The translations under genes were made by a program, and so were the position numbers. The notes below the pieces were generated by a model, which saw nothing but the letters and a program-made list of their open reading frames with translations, was not told the origin of the DNA and made no database searches. From Pedobacter roseus (GTDB lineage Bacteria; Bacteroidota; Bacteroidia; Sphingobacteriales; Sphingobacteriaceae): a DNA stretch of 64,000 nt. Every line of letters starts with the position of its first letter. Positions within the stretch are counted from its first letter, which is position 1. Positions 9,118 to 17,957 of this stretch are shown piece after piece. The stretch covers positions 2,480,001-2,544,000 of the forward strand of contig NZ_CP060723.1 in NCBI RefSeq assembly GCF_014395225.1. The letters run 5' to 3'.

Positions 9118-9906
9118 ATGGATTTACAGTTAAAAGAAAAAGTTATTATCATCACTGGTGCTGCAAAAGGCATTGGCAGGAGCATTGCAGAAGTATTTGC
9201 TAAAGAAGATGCGATTGCTGTTATTGTTGGCAGAAAAGCAGAAGATAACCAGAAAGTAGTGGATGAAATTATTGCTCAGGGCAAACAAGCAGAACAGTTT
9301 GTTGCAGAACTTTCCAATCCGGATGATTGCGGAAAGGTAATTAAAGAAATCGTTGCTAAATTTGGACGAATTGATGGTTTAGTAAACAATGCAGGGGTTA
9401 ATGATGGGGTAGGTTTAGAAAGTGGAAATTACCAGGATTTCATGGCTTCTTTGCATAAAAACGTGGTGCATTATTATCTAATGGCACACCATGCATTGCC
9501 AGAACTGATTAAAAGCAAGGGTGCTATTGTAAACATTACTTCAAAAACAGCAGAAACCGGACAAGGAAATACCTCAGCTTATGCTGCAGCAAATGGTGGT
9601 AGAAATGCTTTAACCCGCGAGTGGGCTGTAGAACTGCTAAAATATGGGATCCGTGTAAATGCAGTGGTTGTTGCCGAATGCTGGACACCTGCTTACGAAA
9701 CCTGGATAGAGACTTTAGACAATGCGGAAGAAAAACTAAAGGAAATTACTTCAAAAATTCCATTGGAAAACAGAATGACAACTGCAGAAGAAATCGCAAA
9801 CATGACCGCTTTTTTAATGTCAAACAAATCGAGTCATACCACCGGACAAATTATCCATGTTGATGGTGGTTATGTACATTTAGATAGAGCTTTAGCGAAC
9901 GCTTAG
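9118..9906 (+). CDS. SDR oxidoreductase, L-fucose-dehydrogenase-like, with Asn in place of the catalytic Lys
   Basis: 262 aa from the ATG just after the 85-bp repeats; an in-frame ATG at 9058 lies inside the repeat and is rejected. Rossmann motif TGAAKGIG (residues about 14-21), NNAG, and catalytic-type Ser and Tyr (VNITSKTAETGQGNTSAYAA). The usual YxxxK is YAAANGG, so Asn stands where Lys is expected; the codon is clearly aat. GQGNTSxY and LTREWAVEL resemble sugar (L-fucose type) dehydrogenases. With the zinc dehydrogenase downstream it may oxidise a deoxy-sugar or its acid released by the upstream glycosidases (inference). Confidence 0.75.
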   Translation: MDLQLKEKVIIITGAAKGIGRSIAEVFAKEDAIAVIVGRKAEDNQKVVDEIIAQGKQAEQFVAELSNPDDCGKVIKEIVAKFGRIDGLVNNAGVNDGVGLESGNYQDFMASLHKNVVHYYLMAHHALPELIKSKGAIVNITSKTAETGQGNTSAYAAANGGRNALTREWAVELLKYGIRVNAVVVAECWTPAYETWIETLDNAEEKLKEITSKIPLENRMTTAEEIANMTAFLMSNKSSHTTGQIIHVDGGYVHLDRALANA

Positions 9907-9913
9907 AAAATTA

Positions 9914-9978
9914 ATTATTGAATGATAAATTGAGTGAATGATAGAATGATTTTAAAATCGCTACCAACATTCAATAAT
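9914..9978. repeat. Hairpin related to the 85-bp repeat family
   Basis: attattgaatg (9914-9924) pairs perfectly with cattcaataat (9968-9978), with further attcattcaa repeats up to about 10000. Composition and words match the 8854-9108 array, so the same repeat family sits on both sides of the SDR gene. The in-frame ATG at 9934 falls inside it. Confidence 0.65.
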
Positions 9979-10011
9979 TCATTCATTCAAAATTCAATCA
10001 TTAAAATAAGA

Positions 10012-11028
10012 ATGAAAACCCTTACCTGTACTACGCCCGGAACTTTTGAATATTCTGAAACAGAAAAACCTGAATTAAAAAAAGATCACGCCATTATAAA
10101 AATTAAACGGATCGGCATCTGTGGAACCGATTTACATGCTTTTGAAGGTACTCAACCCTTTTTTAATTATCCCCGTGTGTTAGGGCACGAGCTTTCTGGT
10201 GAACTGGTTGAGGTTGATGGAGTTGAAGGTTTTAAAATAGGAGAGGCTGTAACTTTTATTCCATATTTCAATTGTGGCGAGTGCATTGCCTGCCGGATGA
10301 ATAAACCAAACTGTTGCGTAAAAATGCAGGTTTGCGGTGTACACGTTGATGGCGGGATGCGCGAATACCTACAGGTTCCATCAAGAACGCTTTTACATGG
10401 CGAAGGGCTTAGTTACGATGAACTTGCCTTAGTAGAACCTTTGGCCATTGGGGCACATGGGGTTAGAAGGGCAGCTGTTCAGCCCGGAGAATTTGTACTC
10501 GTTATTGGCGCCGGACCAATTGGTTTAGGCACCATGGAGTTTGCCCGGATTGCTGGAGCCAACGTAATCGCACTAGATATTAATGACGACCGTTTGGCAT
10601 TCTGTAAAGATAAATTGAAAGTGCCCTATATGGTTAACGCGCTTTCAGCTGATGTGGTTCAGCAACTGAGTGATATTACAAATGGAGATATGCCTACGGT
10701 TGTAATTGATGCTACGGGCAATCAGAAAGCAATTAATAATGCCATCAACTATATGGCCCATGGTGCAAGGTTTGTTTTAATTGGATTACAAAAAGGCGAT
10801 TTAATCTTTAACCATCCGGAGTTTCATAAAAGAGAATCGACCTTAATGAGCAGCAGAAATGCCACAATAGAAGATTTTGAACATGTAATCAAATCAATGA
10901 AAGCCGGTCTGGTTAATCCAACCAATTACATCACCCATAAAGTTAAATTTGAAGAGGTGAAAGATGAGTTTGAAAGTTGGCTTGATCCAAAAAACGGGGT
11001 GATAAAAGCAATGGTGAGTATAGTGTAA
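10012..11028 (+). CDS. Zinc-dependent alcohol dehydrogenase, sugar(-acid) dehydrogenase type
   Basis: 338 aa from the ATG at 10012 (MKTLTCTTPG); the upstream in-frame ATG at 9934 is inside a repeat. Medium-chain dehydrogenase features: catalytic zinc Cys in GICGTDLHAFEG, GHE in VLGHELSGELVEV, structural-zinc cysteines in CGECIACRMNKPNCC, and Rossmann GAGPIGLG. Such proteins oxidise secondary hydroxyls of polyols or sugar acids (for example L-galactonate-5-dehydrogenase types). It probably acts in the same pathway as the SDR 105 bp upstream; the substrate cannot be fixed from sequence. Confidence 0.8.
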   Translation: MKTLTCTTPGTFEYSETEKPELKKDHAIIKIKRIGICGTDLHAFEGTQPFFNYPRVLGHELSGELVEVDGVEGFKIGEAVTFIPYFNCGECIACRMNKPNCCVKMQVCGVHVDGGMREYLQVPSRTLLHGEGLSYDELALVEPLAIGAHGVRRAAVQPGEFVLVIGAGPIGLGTMEFARIAGANVIALDINDDRLAFCKDKLKVPYMVNALSADVVQQLSDITNGDMPTVVIDATGNQKAINNAINYMAHGARFVLIGLQKGDLIFNHPEFHKRESTLMSSRNATIEDFEHVIKSMKAGLVNPTNYITHKVKFEEVKDEFESWLDPKNGVIKAMVSIV

Positions 11029-11192
11029 TCGTCATTGCAGAGCCAATCTTTCATTGGATGAAGCAATTTCTATAGCAGGGTTTCTAAACAGGAAAAATTG
11101 CTTTCCAGAAAAGTAGAAAAAGGCTGTCATTCCTACTCCCGATTCTCTAGAATCACGATTTTATCATTTAAATAATATAGCTATAAAATACT

Positions 11193-11200
11193 TATATTTG
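11193..11200 (+). promoter_or_regulatory. Bacteroidota-type -7 box for the VapD module
   Basis: TATATTTG fits the TAnnTTTG consensus of Bacteroidota housekeeping promoters and lies 29 bp before the start at 11230. No clear TTTG -33 box is seen. Confidence 0.45.
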
Positions 11201-11229
11201 TAATCATTAGCTTAAATAATAAATCTGTT

Positions 11230-11424
11230 ATGAAAATAGGCGATAAAGTTTCAATTTCTCCACAAGTAACCGATAGGACTGACTGGATTGATGGGGTTAT
11301 AATAGAAATAGAAAAAAATCCATTTGCAGGTGTTGTTATCACTGCCAAATCGGATGATGGTGAAGTTTTTTTTGAGAAAGAAGATCTTTTTAGATTTTTA
11401 GGTGAGGAAGCATGTACGCATTAA
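11230..11424 (+). CDS. Small beta-rich protein, candidate VapD antitoxin
   Basis: 64 aa, [13 protein letters not shown]..., predicted mostly beta-strand, acidic near the C-terminus. It overlaps the following VapD-like gene by 13 bp, so the two are translationally coupled. Position and size match a toxin-antitoxin partner (Haemophilus VapX precedes VapD), but I do not recognise sequence similarity; the antitoxin role is inferred from context only. Confidence 0.6.
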   Translation: MKIGDKVSISPQVTDRTDWIDGVIIEIEKNPFAGVVITAKSDDGEVFFEKEDLFRFLGEEACTH

Positions 11425-11687
11425 GCTTTGATATGACCATATCTGATTTAAAAAAAGAATATGGTGAAAAATATCATAGTGCCTATGCTGAAATAAAAAG
11501 TCATTTGAATAATAGCGGCTTTTATTGGATTCAGGGAAGTACATATGTTACAGAAGGAAATTTAACCGCAGTTTATAAAGCCATTCATATTCTATCAAAT
11601 ATTGATTGGTTCAGGAAGTCTGTAAGAGATATCAGGGCATTTAAAGTAGAGGATTTTTCTGATTTTACTTCTATTGTTAAAGGATAA
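11412..11687 (+). CDS. vapD: VapD-family (Cas2-like) endoribonuclease toxin
   Basis: 91 aa. Strong VapD signatures: [18 protein letters not shown] at the start (Asp7 is the Cas2-like catalytic Asp), [17 protein letters not shown] in the middle, and [20 protein letters not shown] at the end, nearly the family pattern. VapD is a ferredoxin-fold RNase related to Cas2; it acts alone or as a toxin. There is no Cas1 or CRISPR array here, so it is not an adaptation protein. It overlaps the 64-aa gene upstream. Confidence 0.85.
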   Translation: MYALSFDMTISDLKKEYGEKYHSAYAEIKSHLNNSGFYWIQGSTYVTEGNLTAVYKAIHILSNIDWFRKSVRDIRAFKVEDFSDFTSIVKG

Positions 11688-11747
11688 TTTAATTATTCTA
11701 TTGGTTAGTCTCTCACCGACCAATAAACAAATTTCATTATCAGGAGC

Positions 11748-11779
11748 AAAAAAAAGCCGATAATCCTAAAATTACCGGC
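11748..11779 (-). terminator. Terminator of araA
   Basis: On the - strand, gccggtaat / attatcggc form a 9-bp stem (one G-U pair) followed by eight T. It lies 31 bp past the araA stop. Confidence 0.8.
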
Positions 11780-11809
11780 CTGAACATTGAGCGTTAATTA
11801 ACCAAAAAA

Positions 11810-13300
11810 CTATTTATAAAAAACCTCATTCCAATGCAATTCATTTCTGAATTGATTGATTTTAGTATCTGCACCGATATTTACATATTCTAAGCCAGCA
11901 ATATTGGCAAAATCCAATAAATGTTCGGTAGTTAAATTCTGACTGTAAGCAGTGTGGTGAGCACCACCAGCGTAAATCCAGGCTGCACAACCTGTTTTCA
12001 TATCAGGCAATGGTTTCCAAAGTACACGGGCTACAGGTAAATTTGGTAAATCATGTTCCGCCTCTACAGCTTTTACTTCGTTCACTAACAGACGGAAGCG
12101 ATTACCCATATCAATTAAAGATGCATTTAAAGCATCTCCACCACCTACGTTAAAAACCAAACGCGCAGGATCTGCTTTGCCACCAATACCCAAAGGATGA
12201 ACCTCTAAACTGGCTTTGCCACTTGCCAAAGAAGCATCAACTTCAAGCATGTGCGAGCCCAATACCATTGAATTTGCCGGATCGAAATGGTAGGTATAAT
12301 CCTCCATAAATGCATTTCCACCCGCTAAACCAGCACCCATTACTTTACAGGCACGTACCAAAGCAGCGGTTTTCCAGTCACCTTCACCAGCGAAACCGTA
12401 ACCATCGGCCATTAAACGTTGTGCTGCAATTCCCGGCAACTGAATCATGCCATGCAGATCTTCAAAAGTATCAGAGAAACCTTTGAAACCTCCGTCTTCC
12501 AGGAATTTCCTTAAACCCAGCTCAATTTTAGCGGCCTCGTAAACAGACGAATGTCTGGCACCACCAACTTTTAAGTCGGCAGCTATTTCGTAAGTCGCTT
12601 CGTATTCTTTTAATAACGCTTGAATAGATTCCTCATTTATTTCATTAATTACCGCTACTAAATCACCTATGCCATAAGTATTTACCGCGAAACCAAATTT
12701 CATTTCAGCTTCTACTTTATCACCATCGGTTACTGCAACATACCGCATATTATCGCCAAAACGGGCAAATTTAGCACCTTGCCAATCATGCCATCCGGCA
12801 GCAGCCCTGCACCAGGTATCAATCTGTTTTGCAACTTCTTCATCTTGCCAATGCCCAACCACTACTTTACGGTCTTTACGCATACGGCTAACCATAAAAC
12901 CAAACTCGCGGTCGCCGTGAGCACTTTGGTTCAGGTTCATAAAATCCATATCAATGGTATTCCAGGGAATATCGCGGTTAAATTGCGTATGTAAATGTAA
13001 TAGAGGTTTTTGTAGCACATTTAATCCCCTAATCCACATTTTAGCCGGAGAGAAAGTGTGCATCCAAGTAATAACACCAATACAATTTTCATCAATATTG
13101 GCCTGCTGTAAAGTTTCGAAAATCTCTTCCGTGGTTTTTACAATCGGTTTGTAAACCACCGAAACAGAGATATTTCCGTTTTGGTTTAAAGAATCAGCAA
13201 CTTGCTGAGCGTGGTCTGCCACTTGTTTTAAGGTCTCTTCACCATACAGATGTTGCGTACCGGTAATAAACCAAACTTGTAATTTTTTTAAATCAATCAT
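11810..13300 (-). CDS. araA: L-arabinose isomerase
   Basis: 496 aa, normal family length (about 500). Converts L-arabinose to L-ribulose with Mn2+ in the cytoplasm. Recognisable blocks: [16 protein letters not shown] at the N-terminus, [39 protein letters not shown], and [13 protein letters not shown] near the C-terminus, carrying the conserved metal/active-site Glu and His residues. It is the last gene of araB-araD-araA, separated from araD by 294 bp containing a strong hairpin, so its expression may be partly uncoupled. Confidence 0.97.
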   Translation of the reverse strand: MIDLKKLQVWFITGTQHLYGEETLKQVADHAQQVADSLNQNGNISVSVVYKPIVKTTEEIFETLQQANIDENCIGVITWMHTFSPAKMWIRGLNVLQKPLLHLHTQFNRDIPWNTIDMDFMNLNQSAHGDREFGFMVSRMRKDRKVVVGHWQDEEVAKQIDTWCRAAAGWHDWQGAKFARFGDNMRYVAVTDGDKVEAEMKFGFAVNTYGIGDLVAVINEINEESIQALLKEYEATYEIAADLKVGGARHSSVYEAAKIELGLRKFLEDGGFKGFSDTFEDLHGMIQLPGIAAQRLMADGYGFAGEGDWKTAALVRACKVMGAGLAGGNAFMEDYTYHFDPANSMVLGSHMLEVDASLASGKASLEVHPLGIGGKADPARLVFNVGGGDALNASLIDMGNRFRLLVNEVKAVEAEHDLPNLPVARVLWKPLPDMKTGCAAWIYAGGAHHTAYSQNLTTEHLLDFANIAGLEYVNIGADTKINQFRNELHWNEVFYK

Positions 13301-13337
13301 TACTATTTATGTTGTTTTTAATTTATAATCTGTTTTC

Positions 13338-13370
13338 AAACCTCGCAGGTTTTAAAAACCTGCGAGGTTT
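13338..13370. repeat. Perfect hairpin between araD and araA
   Basis: Arms aaacctcgcaggttt and aaacctgcgaggttt (15 bp each, 3-nt loop). The 'cctgcgaggttt' word is a typical dispersed repeat of this genome; a degraded copy is at about 56378-56400. The rest of 13371-13594 holds another dispersed element (tcccgattcttcatcggga at about 13477-13495) and no gene. The hairpin may attenuate or stabilise the araD-araA transcript. Confidence 0.8.
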
Positions 13371-13594
13371 ATTAAATCCAATTTTATTCCTTTTTTGAAA
13401 AGCAGGTTACTATTTTTCATCTGTTTAGCTTACTTAGGAAAACCTTACAATGTTAAACCCGACAGCAGCGGCAGCTCCCGATTCTTCATCGGGACTATAG
13501 CAAATGGCGGGACTTTCGTTCCCTAAGCACCACTGCAATTGCTTTCCAAAACTATTATACAACTCCATCTCTGCATCCAAGACTAAAGACTAAA

Positions 13595-14296
13595 CTAGCG
13601 CTGTCCATAATAAGCGCCATCACCATGCTTCCTTTCAAAATGTTTTTTAATTAACGAATCTTTCAGTTTCGGAGCCTGTGCATTAATCTGTTCAGTTAAC
13701 AAAGCCATTTGTGCAACAGTTTCTAAAACAGCACTGTTATAAACCGCTTTTTCGGCCGTTTTGCCCCAGGTAAAAGGAGCGTGGTTACCCACCAAAATCA
13801 TTTCGACTTCTTTATGGCTTAACCCCAGGCTTTCAAAGTGATTCATAATCTGAAAACCTGTTTCGTATTCATAATTTCCTTTGATCATTTCATCATCCAT
13901 TGGTGGTGCACAGGGAATATCAACCGTTAAATGGTCGGCATGTGTAGTACCAAAAATAGGAATGGCCCTTTGTGCCTGGGCCCAGGCTGTACCATAAGTA
14001 GAATGGGTATGCACAATCCCACCGATATCTTCCCAATGTTTATATAAAACGGCGTGGGTTTTGGTATCTGAAGATGGCCGTAAACTGCCTTCAACAGTAT
14101 TTCCATCAAAATCAACGATGACCATATCATTTGGAGATAAATCCTCATAAGGAACACCACTCGGCTTAATGGCAAATACGCCTTTAGCACGATCTGCAGC
14201 GCTCACATTACCGAAAGTAAATAATACCAAACCCAATTTGGGTAATTGCATATTAGCCCTGTAAGCCTGCTCTTTTATATCCTGATAGTTGCTCAT
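13595..14296 (-). CDS. araD: L-ribulose-5-phosphate 4-epimerase
   Basis: 233 aa, class II aldolase fold, as long as E. coli AraD (231). Epimerises L-ribulose-5-P to D-xylulose-5-P. Zinc ligands are visible in GGIVHTHSTYGTAWAQ (two His) and in the later VGNHAPFTWGK (third His). Phosphate-binding region SGVPYEDLSPNDMVIVDFDG near residue 50. Its start overlaps the araB stop by 4 bp, so the two are translationally coupled. Confidence 0.96.
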   Translation of the reverse strand: MSNYQDIKEQAYRANMQLPKLGLVLFTFGNVSAADRAKGVFAIKPSGVPYEDLSPNDMVIVDFDGNTVEGSLRPSSDTKTHAVLYKHWEDIGGIVHTHSTYGTAWAQAQRAIPIFGTTHADHLTVDIPCAPPMDDEMIKGNYEYETGFQIMNHFESLGLSHKEVEMILVGNHAPFTWGKTAEKAVYNSAVLETVAQMALLTEQINAQAPKLKDSLIKKHFERKHGDGAYYGQR

Positions 14297-15993
14297 GATA
14301 AATAGGGTTTTACATCTTTTTTATTGTATTTCTCCAGGTATCGGCCTAATCCCAGATACTGCTGATAATGAAGACGGTAAAGTTTTTGTTTTTTGACATT
14401 AGGTTTGTATTCCTTTTCGAAACCGGTTCCCATGGCAGCCATTGCCTCCTCGATGTTAGGATAGATACCAGCCGCAACCGCAGCAAACATGGCCGCACCT
14501 AAGGCACAGGTATGCTCAAAACGGTGAATCCTGATTGGCATTTCCAATACGTCGGCCATCATTTGCATGATGTATGATGATTTTTTGGCTACACCACCGA
14601 TACCTATAATGCCTTTTACCGGAACGCCCTGCTCTTTAAAGCGATCTACAATGGCTTTGGCACCAAAACAGGTTGCCGCAGCTAATGCACGGAAAAACCT
14701 TGGCGCATCAGTTCCTAACCCCAATCCAGTTATTGCACCTTTTAGCTCCTGGTTGGCGTCTGGTGTTCTTCTGCCGTTTAACCAGTCTATAGCAAGCTCA
14801 GCATAATCGCCTTCTTCTAAAGCTTCGGCCTGTTTACTCAGGTTTGCAATAATTTTACCTTCTAATTCATCTTTTAAAGCAATGGCTGTTGCCTCATCAA
14901 TTAAATTAGATTCAGTTAGTAAATGATTTAAAGGCCAGCTGATTAAATTTTTAAACCAGGCATACACATCGCCAAATGCCGACTGTCCGGCCTCTAATCC
15001 GGCCATACCCGGAATTACCGATCCGTTTACCTGCCCGCAGATACCACTAATCAGTTTGCCATGCAGGTCCTGGTTTGGAGCAACCAAAATATCGCAGGTA
15101 CTGGTACCCATTACTTTACTCAGGTAATAAGGTTCAATCTGGCCGCCAACAGCGCCCATGTGTGCATCAAATGCGCCTACACCCACCACTACATCGGTAC
15201 TTAAACCTAATTTCGAGGCCCATTCTTCGCTTAACGTTCCCGCAGCGACATCAGAAGTATCCGTATCTACAAAGAGTTTATCCCTAAAACCAGCTAAAAG
15301 CGGATCAAGGCTGCTAAAGAAATCTTCAGGAGGAAGGCCGTTGAACTCTTCGGCCCAAAGTGCCTTATGTCCGGCGGCACAGCGGCTACGTTTCATTTCT
15401 TTTATATCGTTTCCACCACAAAGTAAAAACGGGATCCAGTCGCAATGTTCTACCCATGATGCTGCGCCATTTTTAATGGCTGAATCGACTCTTAAAGTGC
15501 GTAACAATTTAGACCAGAACCATTCTGACGAATAAATTCCGCCCACATATTTGAGGTAATTTACCGGAAACTTTTTGGCATGTTCATTAATTTCTGCTGC
15601 TTCTTTAACTGCCGTGTGGTCTTTCCAAAGTACAAACATGGCATTTGGATTTTCTTCAAAACCTGGTGTTAATGCCAAAGGTGTACCTGCTGCATCAACT
15701 GCAACCGGACTAGATCCGGTGGTATCTATCGAAATCCCTTTCACTAAATGCGCAATTTCAGCTCCTCCGGCCTTAGCCAGGCAATCTTTTATGGTGTGGG
15801 TTAAACCCTCAATATAATCCAGGGGGTGCTGCCTGAACTGATTTACAGCCGGCTTGCAGTACAGGCCTTTTTGCCATCGTGGGTAAAGGAAAACGGAAGC
15901 TGAAATCTCTTTCCCGTTAGCGGTATCAACTAAAACGGACCGGACAGAATCCGTCCCGTAATCTACACCAATTACATAGTTTGCTGTGCTCAT
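14293..15993 (-). CDS. araB: Ribulokinase
   Basis: 566 aa FGGY-family sugar kinase phosphorylating L-ribulose. Motifs: ATPase phosphate motif VIGVDYGTDSVRSVLVD at the start, GISIDTTGSSPVAVD, VGAFDAHMGAVGGQ, and the C-terminal GIIGIGGVAKKSSYIMQMMADV. First gene of araBDA on the - strand. No araC-type regulator lies directly beside it. Its - strand upstream region holds a possible TTTG / TAAATTTT promoter at 16038-16069. Confidence 0.96.
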   Translation of the reverse strand: MSTANYVIGVDYGTDSVRSVLVDTANGKEISASVFLYPRWQKGLYCKPAVNQFRQHPLDYIEGLTHTIKDCLAKAGGAEIAHLVKGISIDTTGSSPVAVDAAGTPLALTPGFEENPNAMFVLWKDHTAVKEAAEINEHAKKFPVNYLKYVGGIYSSEWFWSKLLRTLRVDSAIKNGAASWVEHCDWIPFLLCGGNDIKEMKRSRCAAGHKALWAEEFNGLPPEDFFSSLDPLLAGFRDKLFVDTDTSDVAAGTLSEEWASKLGLSTDVVVGVGAFDAHMGAVGGQIEPYYLSKVMGTSTCDILVAPNQDLHGKLISGICGQVNGSVIPGMAGLEAGQSAFGDVYAWFKNLISWPLNHLLTESNLIDEATAIALKDELEGKIIANLSKQAEALEEGDYAELAIDWLNGRRTPDANQELKGAITGLGLGTDAPRFFRALAAATCFGAKAIVDRFKEQGVPVKGIIGIGGVAKKSSYIMQMMADVLEMPIRIHRFEHTCALGAAMFAAVAAGIYPNIEEAMAAMGTGFEKEYKPNVKKQKLYRLHYQQYLGLGRYLEKYNKKDVKPYLS

Positions 15994-16037
15994 AACAATA
16001 AATAATCGTCTAATTAACGTTTATTTATTTGAAATAA

Positions 16038-16069
16038 AAAATTTAAGTGATTTTTTAAATTACAGCAAA
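16038..16069 (-). promoter_or_regulatory. Possible araB promoter
   Basis: On the - strand, TTTG (16069-16066) and TAAATTTT (16045-16038) are 20 bp apart, close to the Bacteroidota TTTG / TAnnTTTG pattern (the last G is T). It sits about 45 bp before the araB start. Confidence 0.35.
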
Positions 16070-16072
16070 TAA

Positions 16073-16105
16073 AAACGGCTATCTGAATGGGTCAGATAGC
16101 CGTTT
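16073..16105 (-). terminator. Terminator of the cupin gene
   Basis: 14-bp perfect stem aaacggctatctga / tcagatagccgttt with a 5-nt loop, followed on the - strand by TTATTTG after the arm's own T-run. It starts 3 bp past the cupin stop. Confidence 0.85.
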
Positions 16106-16107
16106 AT

Positions 16108-16500
16108 TTAATTGCCGTTATAAGCTTGATCACTTACAGGTTCCAGCCAATCTACAATACCTTTATCAGTGTTGATGTTGATCGCAATATGCACCATCGG
16201 AGCATCAGGTGATGCACCGTGCCAGTGTTTAACGCCGGGAAGAATATTGATTACGCCGCCTGTAGCCACTTTTTGAATTGATTTGCCTTCTTCCTGATAA
16301 TAGCAGGTTCCTTCTTTTATAATCAATATCTGGTTGGAAGGGTGGGTATGCCAATTGTTCCGGCAGCCGGCTTCAAAAGCTACATCACTTACATTACAAT
16401 TGGTAACGGCATCAGCAATAACCAAGGCTTTTACAAAAGCATTACCGGTAAAATATGCTGAAGGTGCAGGCTTAAAGCCTTCTTTTTCTAAATTTTCCAT
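16108..16500 (-). CDS. Single-domain cupin protein
   Basis: 130 aa. Cupin motif 1 NNWHTHPSNQILIIKEGTCYY and motif 2 GGVINILPGVKHWHGASPD give three His plus Gln/Glu for a metal site. The pattern matches small manganese cupins annotated as (R)-mandelonitrile-lyase-like or carboxymuconolactone-associated; the true reaction is unknown. It is probably monocistronic: own terminator downstream and a 366-bp gene-free stretch upstream. Confidence 0.8.
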   Translation of the reverse strand: MENLEKEGFKPAPSAYFTGNAFVKALVIADAVTNCNVSDVAFEAGCRNNWHTHPSNQILIIKEGTCYYQEEGKSIQKVATGGVINILPGVKHWHGASPDAPMVHIAININTDKGIVDWLEPVSDQAYNGN

Positions 16501-16866
16501 TTTGTTATTTTTTATATTTATGTTCCTGAGCGCTGGTATAAGTTAAATTGAAACCTAATTGTTATGATTGCTACAATATACTTTACATCTTTACCAGATC
16601 TAATATTTTAAAGCATAATTTGAAGCCATATTATATAAATAGAAATTTGAAGATATAAATTGTTGGCTTAGTTATACGGATTACCGCTTATCCTACCATT
16701 ATTACAGATTTTAAAGAATATGTAATTTGTTTAAGCAAAAAATGAGGAGTCGATTTTTATTTGAAGAGGGAGGCAGTACCTGTAATGAATTGGATCAGGT
16801 ATTATTTGCTGAAGAGCCGGAAGATATCCATTTAGAACTGAATATATAAGGTTAAGTCCGGAATCA
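16501..16866. other. Non-coding gap
   Basis: AT-rich 366 bp between the cupin start and the stop of the esterase gene. I see no repeat, RNA or credible gene; it should hold the cupin promoter. Confidence 0.5.
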
Positions 16867-17736
16867 TTATTTTGCAGCTGCTGGATACAAAAAGCGGAAC
16901 GAATTGGACACCGCCTGATGCAGGATGGTGCCATGGTTTTCTAAAGGCAAGTAATCGAAATATACCTTTACATTCTTCGCTTTAGCTTCTTTTATTTTTT
17001 CTGCTAAAAGGTTTGCATCTACTTCCATAACCCTTGGTATGGCTGTTGGCGTTAATCCTTCTTTGCCTACTGCAATGTAAACCTGTGTTGGTTGATTGGC
17101 TAAATTTGCTTTTTCATTTAACAGCGATCCATTGTCCCACCACAAGCTTGGGCTAATGATGATGTAATTGTTAAATAATGAAGGTTTTTTTAACAGGATT
17201 TCTGTGAGCAATAACCCACCCAGCGATTGCCCGATGATGGTTTTGGCTCCATTTGTTTTATATTTTTGCTGAATATAAGGCTGAAGTTCATTACCGATAA
17301 AAGCGATGAATCGATCTGAATGACCAGTTGTGGGGTATTTTTTCTGATCGCTTTCGATTTTGGTAGGAAAGGTAAAATCTCTTTTGCGGTCGACCGTTGC
17401 AATGCCCACAACAATTGATTTCGGAACCTGATTTACCCATTCGAAACTATTAAACTGAACAAGCCCTGCAATATGGATAAAATCTTCGTCGGCTGAACCA
17501 TCAAGCAGGTAAATTACAGGATATTTGGTACTGTCGTTTGGATTATAACCTTCAGGAAGGTATATGTTCAGGATCCTTTTCTCCGCCAGTTCTTTTGACT
17601 GGATTTCATCTATCACGCCAAGCACAAAAGGTTTGCTGTTACTGGCACCTTTTTGTTTTTTGGTTTGTCCAAAAGCCATTAGCTGGCAAAAAACGAATAA
17701 TGCAACGATAAATATTTTATAGGTATGTGCTTTCAT
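16867..17736 (-). CDS. Exported alpha/beta-hydrolase esterase (esterase D/Fes-like)
   Basis: 289 aa with a signal peptide (hydrophobic residues 8-22, ending AFGQ). PF00756-type features: LNIYLPEGYNP, YPVIYLLDGSADED, nucleophile Ser171 in IIGQSLGGLLL, ISPSLWWDNGSLL, and a catalytic-type His in LENHGTILHQAV. The group includes siderophore (enterobactin) esterases and feruloyl/acetyl esterases. No siderophore or polysaccharide genes adjoin it, so the substrate is open. Confidence 0.8.
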   Translation of the reverse strand: MKAHTYKIFIVALFVFCQLMAFGQTKKQKGASNSKPFVLGVIDEIQSKELAEKRILNIYLPEGYNPNDSTKYPVIYLLDGSADEDFIHIAGLVQFNSFEWVNQVPKSIVVGIATVDRKRDFTFPTKIESDQKKYPTTGHSDRFIAFIGNELQPYIQQKYKTNGAKTIIGQSLGGLLLTEILLKKPSLFNNYIIISPSLWWDNGSLLNEKANLANQPTQVYIAVGKEGLTPTAIPRVMEVDANLLAEKIKEAKAKNVKVYFDYLPLENHGTILHQAVSNSFRFLYPAAAK

Positions 17737-17957
17737 TAAATAGTGATTTTAGGTAGAAACAATGCTCATTGATCAGATCTGGCGAAAATTAGTGATTTCT
17801 TCGGATCTATTGGTTCAATATGGCTAAAAACATGTTATGGAAGCTAAATTTTCATTCCGTTTAAAGAATAATTATACTGAAAACTGTCATCCTTTATTGG
17901 AAAGTTATAATTTAGTGCCCATCTAACATTATAAAATTATTCATCTAATTACGCAAC

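Noticed and set aside
9934..10011. Extended N-terminus of the zinc dehydrogenase, starting at 9934
   Set aside because: Lies in a hairpin repeat; conserved sequence starts at 10012.
11412..11687. Cas2
   Set aside because: The motifs are those of VapD and there is no cas1 or CRISPR near.
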